A stretch of 64,000 nt of DNA from Symsagittifera roscoffensis (taxonomy: Eukaryota; Xenacoelomorpha; Acoela; Convolutidae). Under the pieces are notes generated by a model. The model had not been told where the DNA came from, made no database searches, and worked only from the letters and a program-made list of their open reading frames with translations. Positions within the stretch are counted from its first letter, which is position 1; the number at the start of each line of letters is the position of its first letter. Made by a program: the position numbers and the translations under genes. Below, piece by piece: positions 22,600 through 33,665 of this stretch. Where the stretch lies: assembly GCF_963678635.1 (NCBI RefSeq), contig NC_087063.1, forward strand, positions 79,843,574 to 79,907,573, in the 5' to 3' direction.

Positions 22600-23298
22600 C
22601 ATGGAAAGTCTTCAAAATTTTTAGAGCACAAATGCGCCGAAGATTCCCATAAAAAATATTTTATCAAATTTGAGTGTTATACAAATTACCAAATTGTGGG
22701 ACTCTTTGGTCGACAAGTTTGTCAAATTTCCGAAGAAGATGAATAGTCAGGTACGCCACCAATTTTCGTCTAAGAAGCTGCCAATTTTTCACTTTTTTAA
22801 AAGACTGGGTGATAGTTTTCGAATTCAATCTCATAAGTGAATCTAAGGAACAAACTTGAGACGAATCTCAAGATTTCCTTCGGCTGGCAACCCGCGGTTC
22901 GACAATCATCCGAGTAACTCGGAGTCTTAATTTTTCGTGAAAATACTTTCAGAATTATCCATGGTAGATTTTTAAGAAATTCACTTTAGATGTCTTGTGA
23001 GCTTTGCTTTTTAAAAGTACCAGACAATTGAGAAAAAATAACCTTTGCAGTTTAAACTCAAAGATTACTCCTTTATAAGAAATGTTTCATTTGTAAGCTC
23101 AAATTTTTTTTTTATTTTGAGCCCTATAAAAGTGTTTCAGGTTTTGAAGTATTTCAGTTAATTTTCCAAATCACTGATTTACGTCGTTTCAACAATTCTA
23201 AGACTTAAGACTTCTCAAACAAAAATATGCAATACATCTGCATATTTTTACAGTGATGATTCTGCTATCGGAGTTTTTTATAAACTTTGTCTCAATGT
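22600..23298. other. No gene seen
   Basis: AT-rich spacer between two transposon copies; only short frames. Confidence 0.3.
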
Positions 23299-23545
23299 CA
23301 GGGGCGGATTTAAGGGGGCGGAAGCCCCCCCCCCTCAGGGATTCGATCCCCTGCTGACCCAAAGGGTCCACCGTTTGTACTATTTTGAGATATCCAAATT
23401 TGGTGACGGATCCTAAAGTTTTTTAAAGACACTTTTTGCGCCAATGTTAACTTATTTTGAAGGAGGGCGCCGAAAAACCGCGATTTTTGGTCAATATTTT
23501 CCAAAAAGTGTCTTTTTTACCTGTTTTTTTTAACATTAGCTCAGG
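23299..23545. mobile_element. hAT-like element, truncated copy
   Basis: It starts with CAGGGGCGGATTTAAGGGGG and contains the GGGATTCGATCCCCTGC and GACCCAAAGGGTCCACC segments of the family. Similarity stops near 23545, so the other terminal repeat is missing. Confidence 0.6.
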
Positions 23546-24240
23546 TTAACGCAATTTCACATAAAAATTGGGCTCTTTTCCAGTTTCCCATCTCCTTGCG
23601 AAAATTAAGTTGCTTAAAAACTGTTCAAACGGCATTTTGCATGAAACAAAAGTTGTCAGAATGTGTTCACTTGTTCACGTTTTAAGGCAGTTTTAAGGTA
23701 GTTTATAGTAAAAAAAACTTCATTTTAAATTGATTTCCATATATTAATTTTCAGAAAAATCCAAAAGGGGGAACTGGAAATAGCCAAAAACTTAGACACC
23801 AATTTTATGTGGCCGTTTTTTCGAAACCGATACATTATACAGAATTAATTTTCAAATTTAAACACGTGGCTAGGGGGGACATTCTACGGTTGATCACTTA
23901 GGGCGGGGTAAATTGTACGGTTGATCCGTTCATAATAACAAAAATTACAGAGCTAACCATAATTGCATGTGAAATTACACTCTCTAAATGTAAATGGAAA
24001 GTTTCGTACTAATCCCGGCCTGTCTTATGTAACTGAACTTTGCAATTGGTTATGTCTAATTTCAACTAATTTCAATCTTTACCACGTCATTACCACCATC
24101 AGTTCTTCTACCAGAGCATTTACTTCGGATTAAAATTGCGTAGCTCTGCGTGTAAGAAGGTCGAGTGTGATTGGCTGAAAAAAATCTAATTTGGAACCAA
24201 GTTTACATACTCTCCCTAAGATGATTTGCAGGTGGGTGTT
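23546..24240. other. No gene seen
   Basis: AT-rich spacer. Near 23880-23930 a short imperfect repeat (GGGACATTCTACGGTTGATC, then AAATTGTACGGTTGATCC) occurs; no coding evidence. Confidence 0.3.
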
Positions 24241-24244
24241 TCAA

Positions 24245-24646
24245 ACTTGTGGTGGGGAGCGGACGCCTCTTAGGGATTCGATCCCCTGCCGACCCAAAGG
24301 GTCCACCCTTTGTACTTTTTTGAGATATCCCATTTTGGTGACGGACCCTAAAATTTTTTTGAAGGCGCCTTTGGCGCCAATATTAACTTATTTTGAGGGA
24401 GGGCGCCGAAAAACCGCAATTTTTGGTCAATATTTTCCAAAAAGGGCCTTTTTTTTACCTAATTTTTTTAAAAATGTTTCTAAAATGTTTCCAAAAATTT
24501 GGCCAAAACAGGGACTTTTTAGTGCTTTGGGAGAGCTCGAAAAATCAATTTGGTCGACCCAAGAAAAGGTCCGTCGACCAAACTTTCGAAATTTTTTTGA
24601 AAATCTGCCCCACCCACCCCCTCGAGAAAATCCTAGATCCGCCCTG
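24245..24646. mobile_element. hAT-like element, nearly full-length copy
   Basis: It shares the GGGATTCGATCCCCTGC and GACCCAAAGGGTCCACC segments and GGCGCC core of the family and ends in CTCGAGAAAATCCTAGATCC followed by GCCCTG. The left terminal repeat is degraded. The frames that cross it are fortuitous. Confidence 0.6.
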
Positions 24647-24679
24647 AATGCACTTTTCTAGTTTTTAGAGCATTAAAAT

Positions 24680-24813
24680 ATTTTTTTTTCAAGAGCAAAC
24701 ATCATTAAGGCCTCTATAGGTGAAAAAAAAACGTTCTGTTACACATTGTAACAGAACGATTTTTTTTTATTTATAGAGGCCTTAATTTAATGATGTTTGT
24801 TCTTGGAAAAAAA
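24680..24813. repeat. Long imperfect hairpin, foldback type
   Basis: The arm CAAGAGCAAACATCATTAAG plus GCCTCTATA (24690-24718) is matched in inverted orientation by TATAGAGGCCTTAA and AATGATGTTTGTTCTTGG (24772-24807). Inside is a second perfect inverted pair, CGTTCTGTTAC and GTAACAGAACG, around a five-base loop. This is a foldback/MITE-like structure. Confidence 0.75.
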
Positions 24814-25597
24814 TAACTTACACTCAACAATAGCCTCAATTTTGGGAGCTCTATTTAGCTGGACGGCTATAATAGAAAAACCCAATATACATTACTTTCT
24901 ACCTTCCAACACCGGAACAAAAAAATCTGCCATAAACTTACTTTTTTTCCAGCATCTAATGATATCTAGATCAATATCATAATAAAGTCAGAGTATTTCT
25001 AAGTCTCGACCATCGGAACAAAAAACCTCATTCACGAAATAATTTACTTAAATTTTTTATGACTTGAATTGGGTGAAATAATGTGTCATAAAATTGCTTC
25101 TAAACTCAAAACTGGTTTTCAAACCATATACCATCAAATAAAAAAGTAAGCACATAGACAAGCAAAAAATGAATATAACAGACAGAAATGAATTCGGTTC
25201 AGCTGCGCGAATAAAGTTCGAGCTGTCTAAATAAATCTCAAACATGTCACTAAAAAATTTAAAGGTTTAAGCGCGCGTTTTTTTGTTCACAGAAAAGGCT
25301 TCATAGCGTTCCATAGTTGTGTCAAAATAAGCTTGCCATCTCAAACTGAGAAGATCAACCTGAAATTACTGCAATATGATCCGTCACACACGGAAATGTA
25401 TGCACCGAAAGATGTAAAACATCAATTGATCTGAACTAATACCCATACAAACTTCCAAACCCTTTTTTTGAGATAACAGAAAAGTTTGAATTCTTTGAAC
25501 GGTCCAGTTTTATCTTCGCAGTTCAAATCTGGCTTAGGATGGAAAAAAGAGGTCGATGTTTTGAGATAAAGTCAAAGTTTGCCATCATAATAGCGAG

Positions 25598-28500
25598 CTA
25601 GGTTTCGCCAGCACTTGTTGACGCATTGCCCGTAGATACGGATCGTCTTCTGCGAGAGCGCTTGCGCTTCGCCGGCATCTGCTCGTTGTCAGAGTCTATC
25701 TTCTTTGCTTGCTTAAAGTCTAGATGACCTTCGTCCATCAGAGCTTTTTCTTCAGCCTCTGAAAGCTGCTTTTTCTGGCCTTCCGCTAATCCTATTCATT
25801 GAATAAGAAATATTACAAACTTACGTTAATTGTTCAGAGTTCAAAAAACTTGCGCAGACTGACTTTAATGAAATTACTTTAAGGGACTTGGTTTTGTCTT
25901 ACCCTTGAGTTTGAGAGCCAAGTCGTTATTTTCTGCAATTTGGTCGTAATATTTTTGCATCTTGCCAACCGCCTTGACTTTGTCCAGGAGCATTTTGTTG
26001 TTGTTTTGGTGCTTCGTTTCGGAGACGTTTGAATCAACTTTTGAGAGCTCTTCCTGAATTTTAGCTACTTTTTGAAAAAATCAATAAGCATTTAAAATAT
26101 ATTTTTATATATAGTTTAAACTTACTTCTGTGCAAACTTGGATGATGGTGAATAAAATATTTGTGATCATTTTAGCGGCGAATGGAAGCGACCACGATAA
26201 TCCATTCTGGAAGTTTGGTAGCCAATACGGATGATATGACTCTGTGAATGTCTGAACGAAAAAAAAACAGTTTGTCAGAACAAATCTTCCCCAAAAAATT
26301 ATTTAACTTATAGGGAACTAGAAGAGAAAAGTTTTACAATAAAGTCACCTTGATATTCAATTGACCTTTGTCGTAGCACAAAATAACAGCCTTGTTGTTG
26401 TAACTGTCACAATAGTTGGGCGCGGAGAAAATTGTAATTAAAGAAGGGAATTTAGATCTGTGACTTCGTTTGTACATTTCGTACCCGGCGTCTTTGGCTT
26501 CGTGGCCTCTTATAATCGAGAGGAGATTGTTGGCTTCTAGGAATTCACACACTGCTTTGTATGTGTAGTAGTATGATATTCTTCGGGCGTCGTTGTGCAA
26601 AAAGTATTCGCCGTCTTTAGATTCGGCCCCTTGAACCCCGTAGTTTTTGCAGGGGTCCGACCAGAGCAAGTCGGTCATTGCATCACCTACAAAATACAAG
26701 CATGAAATGATTATAGTTAGAGACAGGGGATAGTCTATGATCTTTTCAAAGCGAAGTTTAAAAAATCCATAAAAAATGTTTTGACCATTTTTTGGGTGAC
26801 AATTTAATTTGCAAAATCGGTTCACAGACCCTATTTTCCCGACCGAGAGTGTTTGTGAAGAACGCAATTGAGATCAGAGACAGAACTTTAAAAAACATTT
26901 TTAGGTCGACCAAACTGATTCTTCGAGCACTCCCAAATCACGATCAAGACCCTATTTTGCCAGTTTTTTGTAAGGCCGGCAATTTTTTGAAATAAAAGGA
27001 CAAAAAAATCCTTTTGGACGCTTTTTGAAAGCTTTTGTCCAAAAGAACGCGTTTTTTTGGTGTGTGCTCTACCCTCAAACATAGTTTATTTTGGCTCAAA
27101 AAACGTCTTCGGAAAAACTTCAAAGTTTGCCTGATCAAAAATTGATGTAAAATGGTACCAAAGAGCGCCCCTTTAAGGCGGTCAGGGGGTCGAATACCCG
27201 AGCAAATTTTGTCATCTCTTCATTTTTTCGGTTGAAAGATATCTTAAAAACACGCTCAGGGGAAAAACCGTAGCTATTTGTGCGAAAATAGGTTTTTGTC
27301 TTTGGTCTTATTTAGTTCTCTTAAATTTTCACCTGATCGAACAAATTTTTAAATTCCATATATTTTTGTTCTCTAAACTATATTGATTTTTCCTTTAGTA
27401 ACAAAAAAAGGAAAATATCTTACCTTTTCTGTTGTGCTCCTGGAATCTGTTGATGCCTCTGACGTCCTCTATCGTTTTGAATCTAGGAGATAGACCCCCG
27501 TGACAACAGAAGAACTGTTTGTTCACAATTGCAGCCAGAGGCAAAGCATCGAATGTATTCATTACTTCATTGTACACTGAGTCAGAGTATTTTACAATGC
27601 ACTCCTTCTTGAAGGTGAAATAGTCTGTTAGATGACGACATTCATGGTTTCCTAAACCAAGCGGTAGCGTTATCATAATGTTAACGAGTGTTTAGTTTAA
27701 AAAATTATTATAATTTGCTAGAGGTCCAGAACCCCAGAAAAACTGAACCCCAGCTAAGACGATGGTTAAACAGATTCATGAATTTCTCTTAGGTTCTGTT
27801 GGGTTCCTGAAACCTGTTGATGCATCTGATATCCTCTATCGTTTTGAATCTGAGTCATAGTATCAAAATTTGCATCAAAATTTTTTTCCGTAATATCGCA
27901 CAGTAGTTTCAGAGACTGCGCAGCATCAATTCGCATGCGCATAATAAATGGACATTGATTAGACACAAGAGGCCATGATTTTATGGATATCCATCTCGTG
28001 TCTTCTTCCGTTTACTAAGCTATTTTTTTTACAAATATTCTTTGAGACTTTTATAAAGGTTGTATTTTCAACTGAGTAAAAGTATGATCTTGATTTGTTT
28101 TGCATCTTCAAAATTAAATAGTAAGTTTTTACTAATTTGCGAAAGAACAAAAATTTAACAATGATCGCTTCCTGCTGTTTTCTTTAAATTAATTTCTAAA
28201 CTAGGAAGTTTTAAACAAAAAATCTCTGGCCTGTCAACACTCCGGGCATAATCCCATCTGATTAATAGTTATGGGGTTTTGATTTTGCAGCGACTCACTG
28301 CAATAGCCCGAACTGATGACATGCATAAAACAAATTTCCGTAATATCGCACATGAGTTTCAGCGGCTGCAGCATCAATTCGCATGCGCATAAAAAGCTAT
28401 CTAGGAAATGGTGGTAAACATTTCCATAATCAGTTTTTTTAAAAAGTAATAAGAATCACCATTTAGCCTTCCACTTTGTACATGCGTCAATACATTAGGA

Positions 28501-31500
28501 AATGACAGCCATTTTAAAAGTATCATCGGTTAAGAAACACAGAACGCGTGCAATTTGCTATAAAAGACGACAACTGCTGCTGCTGCTGAAAATCTTCAAA
28601 CAACATATCGATTGACACCGTCAACAATGAATGACGAAAAATTTGTGTGAGAAAAAACGGTTTTTGATGTTTTAGGCCTCTAATAAACCAAATTAAAAAA
28701 ACTCATGATTTGTTATATCATGCTCTGTTATATCATGCTCTGTCCAAATTACAGAGGTTTTTGCCACTAAGCATTTGCAGGGGAACATATAATGGAAACG
28801 GTTTCTTTTTTGTCATGAAAAGCCGTTTTGATTCGATAACAAGGATAGATGGGCAGAAAGTTATTGATTTTCACAAAGCCGATAACAAAAAACAAATGCG
28901 AGGCAAAGACATCACTGGGTTAAACACGGAAAGATGGCTTGGGTTGGTATCGCCGATAGTTTTGAAAGATACAACTTTAAGTTGTTCGCCTTTGACAAAT
29001 AAATTAAGTTTTGCGTTTTTACTTTTTGCCATTTATGCTACAGTACCCCAAAATTTGGATTTTTTATAGCACAAAAACACAACTTCGTATATACTGCACC
29101 AAGTGAGCAATTATTGTAGAAAAAATGAGTTTTTTTGTCTTCCTCTGTTTACCGGTTATGTCGACGGTTGATCATATCTGAGACCAGGTGAAACGGAATT
29201 TCCAAGAATTCAGCCAAATCATTCAAAAAACGTAGGCAAACTGAAATTTACACTCAGATATGTGTTATCGAACTCCTCAAAAATTGATAAAAATTTGTAA
29301 GGATTCAAAACCAGGTCGAAAACAGACTTCCATATGTTCATTGAGGCCACCTGTTTGCTATAAAAAAGCAATAAAAACAATTTAAGGAAATTGACTAAAA
29401 ATTGTCGTCAAAACTTTTAATGTCGTTTTTCCCCCACTGTGTAGACAAAAACTAAAAAGAAAAGCTCGAATTTGAGTCAACTTTTCTAAAATTGGTCTGA
29501 ATAAAAAAGTCACCTATTTATAATTATATTTATACCAACCATTCATATTCCTCACTTTTTTGAAAATCGGAACAATAATTAATCATGATAACGCCACATC
29601 TGTTAGTATATTTTCATAGCAAAGCTGATTTTGCGTGGAAATGTACAAATCCGCTCGCAAATTTTCTTGCCACTAGTTGACAGTACCTCAATACTTTAAA
29701 CACGGAGTGCAGCCTGTATTTAGACAACCGCGTATTCAAACTCGTCAGTATTTAGACAAATACTATATGAACCAATCAGAATCGAGAAAAGACATGATTA
29801 ATCCAAAATAAATAACAATTATATATTAATTTCTTCTTTGTCTCGATTCCGATTGGTTGAAACAGTATTTGTCTAAATACTGACGAGTCTGAATACGCGG
29901 TTGTCTAAATACTGCTATGTAACCTTTAAACACGCATTAGTTAGTCAATTTGGCTGATTGTACGTGTAAATTTACAAAACTGGGTAGAAGATTTGCCGCC
30001 ATTTGCTCGTAGTAACTCAAATTGTTAACCACTCATCTGTTATCACATTCTTACGGCAAGCTGGTTTTGCGTAGAAATGTACAAACTCGAGAACAAAATT
30101 TGTCGCCACCAGTAATAACGCCGTTCAAAACCTTTTTCAATTTTGCGATGCTTTTTAATAAGACGAGAAGGACGTTTTCACTAAAAAACCGCTATTTGAA
30201 GTGAATTTGGTTTTATTTTTACCTGAAAATTTTTTCCCCTGGTTTTTTTCCTAAACAAAACTGGATCATATCAGTTCTATGTTGAAAACCAGTTTACCAA
30301 TTTGATTCAGTATGTCAGTCAGCCTTGCCTAATAACTGAGGAGCAGTTAAACTTGCCTACTGTTTGACATTTTTGGACCAGAGGCACTTATAATAAGGGT
30401 AAAGCGTTTACTTTTAGATTGTCAGAGCGTGTAATCGATCCCATATCATCCCGATTCGAGATTTGAACGGGTTGAGCGCTTTTTCCAGCAAGATTTGAGC
30501 GATTTGAGCGGTTTGGGCGTTTTATTTTGGAAAATCCGCTCAAACCGCTCAAATCTTGCTTCAAAAAACCGTTCAAAAGCCGACCGACTCGACTCATTGT
30601 TTCGACTTTGAGTTCGACTATAGGGCTTTCTCGACTATGGATTTTCGGTCGAACTCTGACATATGGTCGTAACAGAGTTAGAGGCAAGCATTAGGACGCA
30701 GTTAACCGACCAACGATTTTATAAAAAGTGGATAATTAGTCTTAGTTAAGAGTGAGATTCGGCGTTTTATAAGTTAGATTCGGCATCATTAAACCTATGG
30801 CTAAGACTCCTCGTCTGCTTTCAAAATCTAAGCTGCTTTTGATGTTCCGACTTTGGAATCCGAGTCGAGATTTTCCACCTTATATGAGACAAAATTTGAG
30901 CGACTTGAGTAGTTTGAGCGGTTTTTTAGACAATGTCGCTCAAAATGATGCTTCATATTGAGCATTTTTGAGCGGTTTATCTAAAAAAAAAACGCGCAAA
31001 AAACCGCGCAAAAACCGCGCAAACGGTTTTTGGGCGGTTTATCTAGAAAAATTGCTCAAAAACCGTTCACATCTTGCGCAGTTTTTGAGCGTTTTTTTAA
31101 GATAAACCGCTCAAAAACCGCTCAAACCGCTCAGTATGAAGCAAGATTTTGAGAGCAATCGTCTCAAAAAACCGCTCAAACCGCTCCAATCTTGCTTCAA
31201 ATTAGGTGAAAAATCTTGACTCGGGATGGCAATTATAGTGTTTGAGGATGAACTCGCACTTGTCCTCTAGCTTCAGGTCTACCACAGTCTGATCAATTTC
31301 GGCTGCAATAATGGAACCACTATAGACGCCAGAAAACGGCCTTGAGTCGCAAAAAAAGAGATTCGCTCAGCAAAATAACACATTCTGGATTATGGGGAGA
31401 TAATACGAATAGACTATCCTCGACAGAACTGTTACGGCCTACTGATAGCTCATCTGCGATGCACAGGAACCATATTATTCTATTTGCAGAAAGTTTCCAT

Positions 31501-32359
31501 TTTTTTCTAGACATTTTCAAGTAAGATTTTAATGGAGATGCCCTAATAGAGATTTTTTTGTTCCGTTGAAAAATAAAGGAGCTTTTTTTCATTCATCAGT
31601 AACAAAAATCGGATATGTGCTCTGTGCTTGACGAATGATCAAAAGAATGCTTAACTAAAGTTTCTTAATTTTGGTAAAAAAGCAGTTCTCCGCCAGGCAA
31701 CTGAATGTAACTTCACTTGTTTTTTTCTGTTGTGGATAATACTTATTTTAAATCTAAGAATCTATTTCTTAGGAAGGATATTAATTTTAACTTCATCAAG
31801 CCATTTTACAAGGATCTGAAAGTTACTCTTGTGGAACGGCAAAACAGAGTCTAACCTTTATATTAATTGAGCTGGTGTATATACTTTAAGTATACTCACC
31901 TCTAAGGAGATAAATTCTTTTTGGATAGGCAATCTTTAGACTAAAAAGTAATAGCACGCATTCTATTCCAAACATGCCCCTGTCACAATAATCGCCCAAA
32001 AACAAGTACTGACTAGTACCGTCAACATGGCCAACGGGTCCTCCGATTTCAAAGAGCCGTAACAAATCGTAAAACTGGCCATGGATATCCCCGCATATAG
32101 TAACAGGCGACGCAATTTGCAGAACAGTTTCCTCTTTTTGCAAAATTCTTCGCGTCATTTGCAAAATTTTCACTACACATTTGTCATGTAATCGACCTTC
32201 ATTTTTCAAATGGGTTCTGAGTTTTTCCAATTTGGGAATCGATTTACTGTCGAACATTTGCTCCACAGTTAATTTGTCTCGAGGAAGCGGTCTTGGTGTA
32301 GGTTGTCCGCCAGAACTTTTAGCAGTTCTGGAAGTTTGGGCAGTCGAAGGACGCTCCAT
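25598..32359 (-). CDS. Calcineurin A catalytic subunit, paralogue 1 (six exons)
   Basis: It encodes the Ca2+/calmodulin-dependent Ser/Thr phosphatase PP2B catalytic subunit. Exons: 32359-31900, 27651-27424, 26686-26349, 26251-26126, 26053-25903 and 25791-25598. All introns are GT-AG, and the spliced length of 1497 nt is divisible by three (498 residues). Metal and catalytic motifs are present: GDIHGQ, GDYCDRG (usually GDYVDRG), RGNHE across the exon 1/2 junction, [15 protein letters not shown] and SAPNYCD. The calcineurin-B-binding segment HPYWLPNF and the LSWSLPF helix are in exon 4. Exon 5 holds a calmodulin-binding-like stretch ([15 protein letters not shown]). Exon 6 has [16 protein letters not shown], aligning with the autoinhibitory segment of animal calcineurins, then a basic run of Lys/Arg. 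The first in-frame ATG begins MERPSTAQ. Intron 1 (4.2 kb) and intron 2 hold transposon remnants. Identification is firm; the first exon boundary could be longer if a 5' UTR exon exists. Confidence 0.92.
26880..27205. mobile_element. hAT-like element remnant in CnA-1 intron 2
   Basis: It shares AGGTCGACCAAACTGATT at one end and GGGGGTCGAATACCC near the other with the family at 22184. Terminal repeats are not clear, so it is an old copy. Confidence 0.5.
27777..27850 (-). pseudogene. Decayed duplicate of the 3' end of CnA-1 exon 2, inside intron 1
   Basis: On the minus strand one frame reads [19 protein letters not shown], closely matching the end of exon 2 ([20 protein letters not shown]). The exon-2 donor is not kept (CCTAAGAG follows). 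It lies about 140 bp upstream of the true exon 2. Confidence 0.75.
27880..28400. repeat. Pair of about 65-bp direct repeats in CnA-1 intron 1
   Basis: TTTCCGTAATATCGCACA followed by GCAGCATCAATTCGCATGCG occurs near 27884-27945 and again near 28334-28395 in the same orientation. Confidence 0.65.
28401..29714. other. Intron 1 sequence of CnA-1, no separate gene supported
   Basis: The longest plus-strand frame (28710-29069, 119 codons) starts in a short duplicated TTATATCATGCTCTG and shows no domain or splice context. I treat it as a chance frame. Confidence 0.3.
29715..29912. mobile_element. MITE with very long terminal inverted repeats (198 bp)
   Basis: The left arm starts GTATTTAGACAACCGCGTAT and runs through CTCGTCAGTATTTAGACAAA and CCAATCAGAATCGAGA. 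The right arm is its inverted copy, from TCTCGATTCCGATTGG to CGCGGTTGTCTAAATAC. The arms are about 85 bp each, so nearly the whole element is a palindrome. It lies in CnA-1 intron 1 and has no coding potential. Confidence 0.8.
30460..31205. repeat. Minisatellite-like array of GCTCAAACC in both orientations
   Basis: CCGCTCAAACCGCTCAAATC and its complement (GATTTGAGCGGTTTGAGCGG) alternate, with variants CGCTCAAAAACCG and AAACCGCGCAAAA. The alternating orientation allows hairpins. It lies in CnA-1 intron 1; the open frame across 30388-30687 only reflects the repeat. Confidence 0.75.
31206..31899. other. 5' part of CnA-1 intron 1
   Basis: A short minus-strand stretch at about 31206-31320 reads [20 protein letters not shown] in one frame, which looks coding, but no flanking splice sites or family were recognised. 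The rest is AT-rich. Confidence 0.25.
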
Positions 32360-32656
32360 GTCCAACAAGGATTGAAAACAATCAAATCAAATTTTCACAT
32401 TTTTTGTAGATTGGAATTTTTGAACGTTGAAAGCAAGAAAAGTTTTCACACTAATTTCACATGGTGTAAAAAGCATATTTCAAAGAATTATTCTGATCAC
32501 GACTTTACTAAAAAGAATAGCAGGCTTCTTAAACCTAAGTAATGCTTATCAAGTTATGGGTATATAACGGCTTTTAATTAAATATTCCATTTTTCAAAGT
32601 TATATAAGTAAAAGAAGCTTGTCGTAGGTAATTTAATCATATAGCGGAACTACAGA

Positions 32657-32965
32657 TCAATCTACTTCTTCAAGGTCAGATGTTTTGTAATTTGCCACAG
32701 GAGGCTGCGTGACGAAGTATTGGCCGAATACACTGAGTTTGCCTCTTTTAGAAGAAATATGTGCTCTGAAATTCAAGCTTGGCTTCACTGGCCAAACCTT
32801 CGGTACCTTTATTTTTGCCGAAGTTTTAGCTGCCCTCGGATTCCGCTGTGCGAAGTGAAAGCTTTTAGAGGAGGAAGGTAACGGTCCGCAGTCAAAGTAT
32901 TCAGTGGTTTGAGAATGCGTTTTCGACCACTTCCTGGAAAATTCACTTTTCCAGCTCCCTGACAT
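32657..32965 (-). CDS. Small unknown protein or terminal exon (102 codons)
   Basis: The frame starts with a true ATG at 32965 (MSGSWKSEFSRKW) and ends at 32657, with an ATTAAA about 20 bp after the stop. The sequence is Lys/Ser/Pro-rich with motifs such as AKIKVPKVWPVKPSLNFRAH and no transmembrane or zinc motif. It lies about 300 bp upstream of the CnA-1 start codon on the same strand. It could be a short gene or the last exon of an upstream gene. I do not recognise the family. Confidence 0.4.
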   Translation of the reverse strand: MSGSWKSEFSRKWSKTHSQTTEYFDCGPLPSSSKSFHFAQRNPRAAKTSAKIKVPKVWPVKPSLNFRAHISSKRGKLSVFGQYFVTQPPVANYKTSDLEEVD

Positions 32966-33369
32966 AACAGTCTGAAGGTCGCTACAGCTAGACGATTCTA
33001 AAAAGATTTTTTTTGTGGTTCTAGTAGTTTACTTTAAGCTTTATTTTGCTGAAACGTCGAAGATTTATGGGTGGGGGATGGGGAGGAGGGTACGGACGTA
33101 CCTACTCTATTTATCTCTTATTTTTCGGGAAAGCACTTAGATCTGCCATTAATTGATTTTCAGGAATAATTCAGAATACATAAAATACTTTTCTTATAAA
33201 TAATCTATAGAGATTTATACCACCATAACCGCCCACAAATAAACCATTACCTTTACTCATTCGTACAACCACACGTACAATATACAATTGTCCATACACA
33301 CTTAGCCAAACAACTTTTGTTAATTACTCGACCACACATACCTTTACGCAAATCAATAGTAAAATCCAA

Positions 33370-33467
33370 CCAACAGCCATACATAACATACATCCATGTA
33401 AAGGTCCATACACGCAACTACACAAAACTACATCCATGTAAAGGTCCATACATGCAACTGCCCACGC

Positions 33468-33510
<43 letters not shown>

Positions 33511-33665
33511 TAGACTTAAAGTCGAAAAAAACAATCATGAAAGATGATGGAAGTTAAAAGTCAAATGACTTCAATCAAACACATAATTTTGAGGCCCCTT
33601 GAGGTTTTTTGTTTTGCGTCAAATGACTCCAATCAAACACATAATTTTGATATTTTTGTTTTGCT
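33370..33665. repeat. (TA)n microsatellite and small tandem duplications
   Basis: A pure TA tract of about 40 bp lies at 33469-33508. Before it, CATCCATGTAAAGGTCCATA is duplicated (near 33391 and 33432). After it, a segment with TCAATCAAACACATAATTTT is duplicated (near 33571 and 33630). Confidence 0.8.

Noticed and set aside
22247-24661. ORFs over 22247-22615, 24191-24661 and 24393-24647 as proteins
   Set aside because: They cross the hAT-like non-coding elements, and related frames arise because the copies are related.
27384-28150. ORF 27766-27966 as a separate small gene
   Set aside because: It reads the exon 2 duplicate in the wrong frame; the correct frame contains the exon remnant.
28710-29069. 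119-codon plus-strand ORF in CnA-1 intron 1 as a nested gene
   Set aside because: No domain, promoter or splice evidence; chance length for this base composition cannot be excluded.
30388-30687. 99-codon minus-strand ORF with GLSGLSGF-type repeats
   Set aside because: It is produced by the GCTCAAACC minisatellite.
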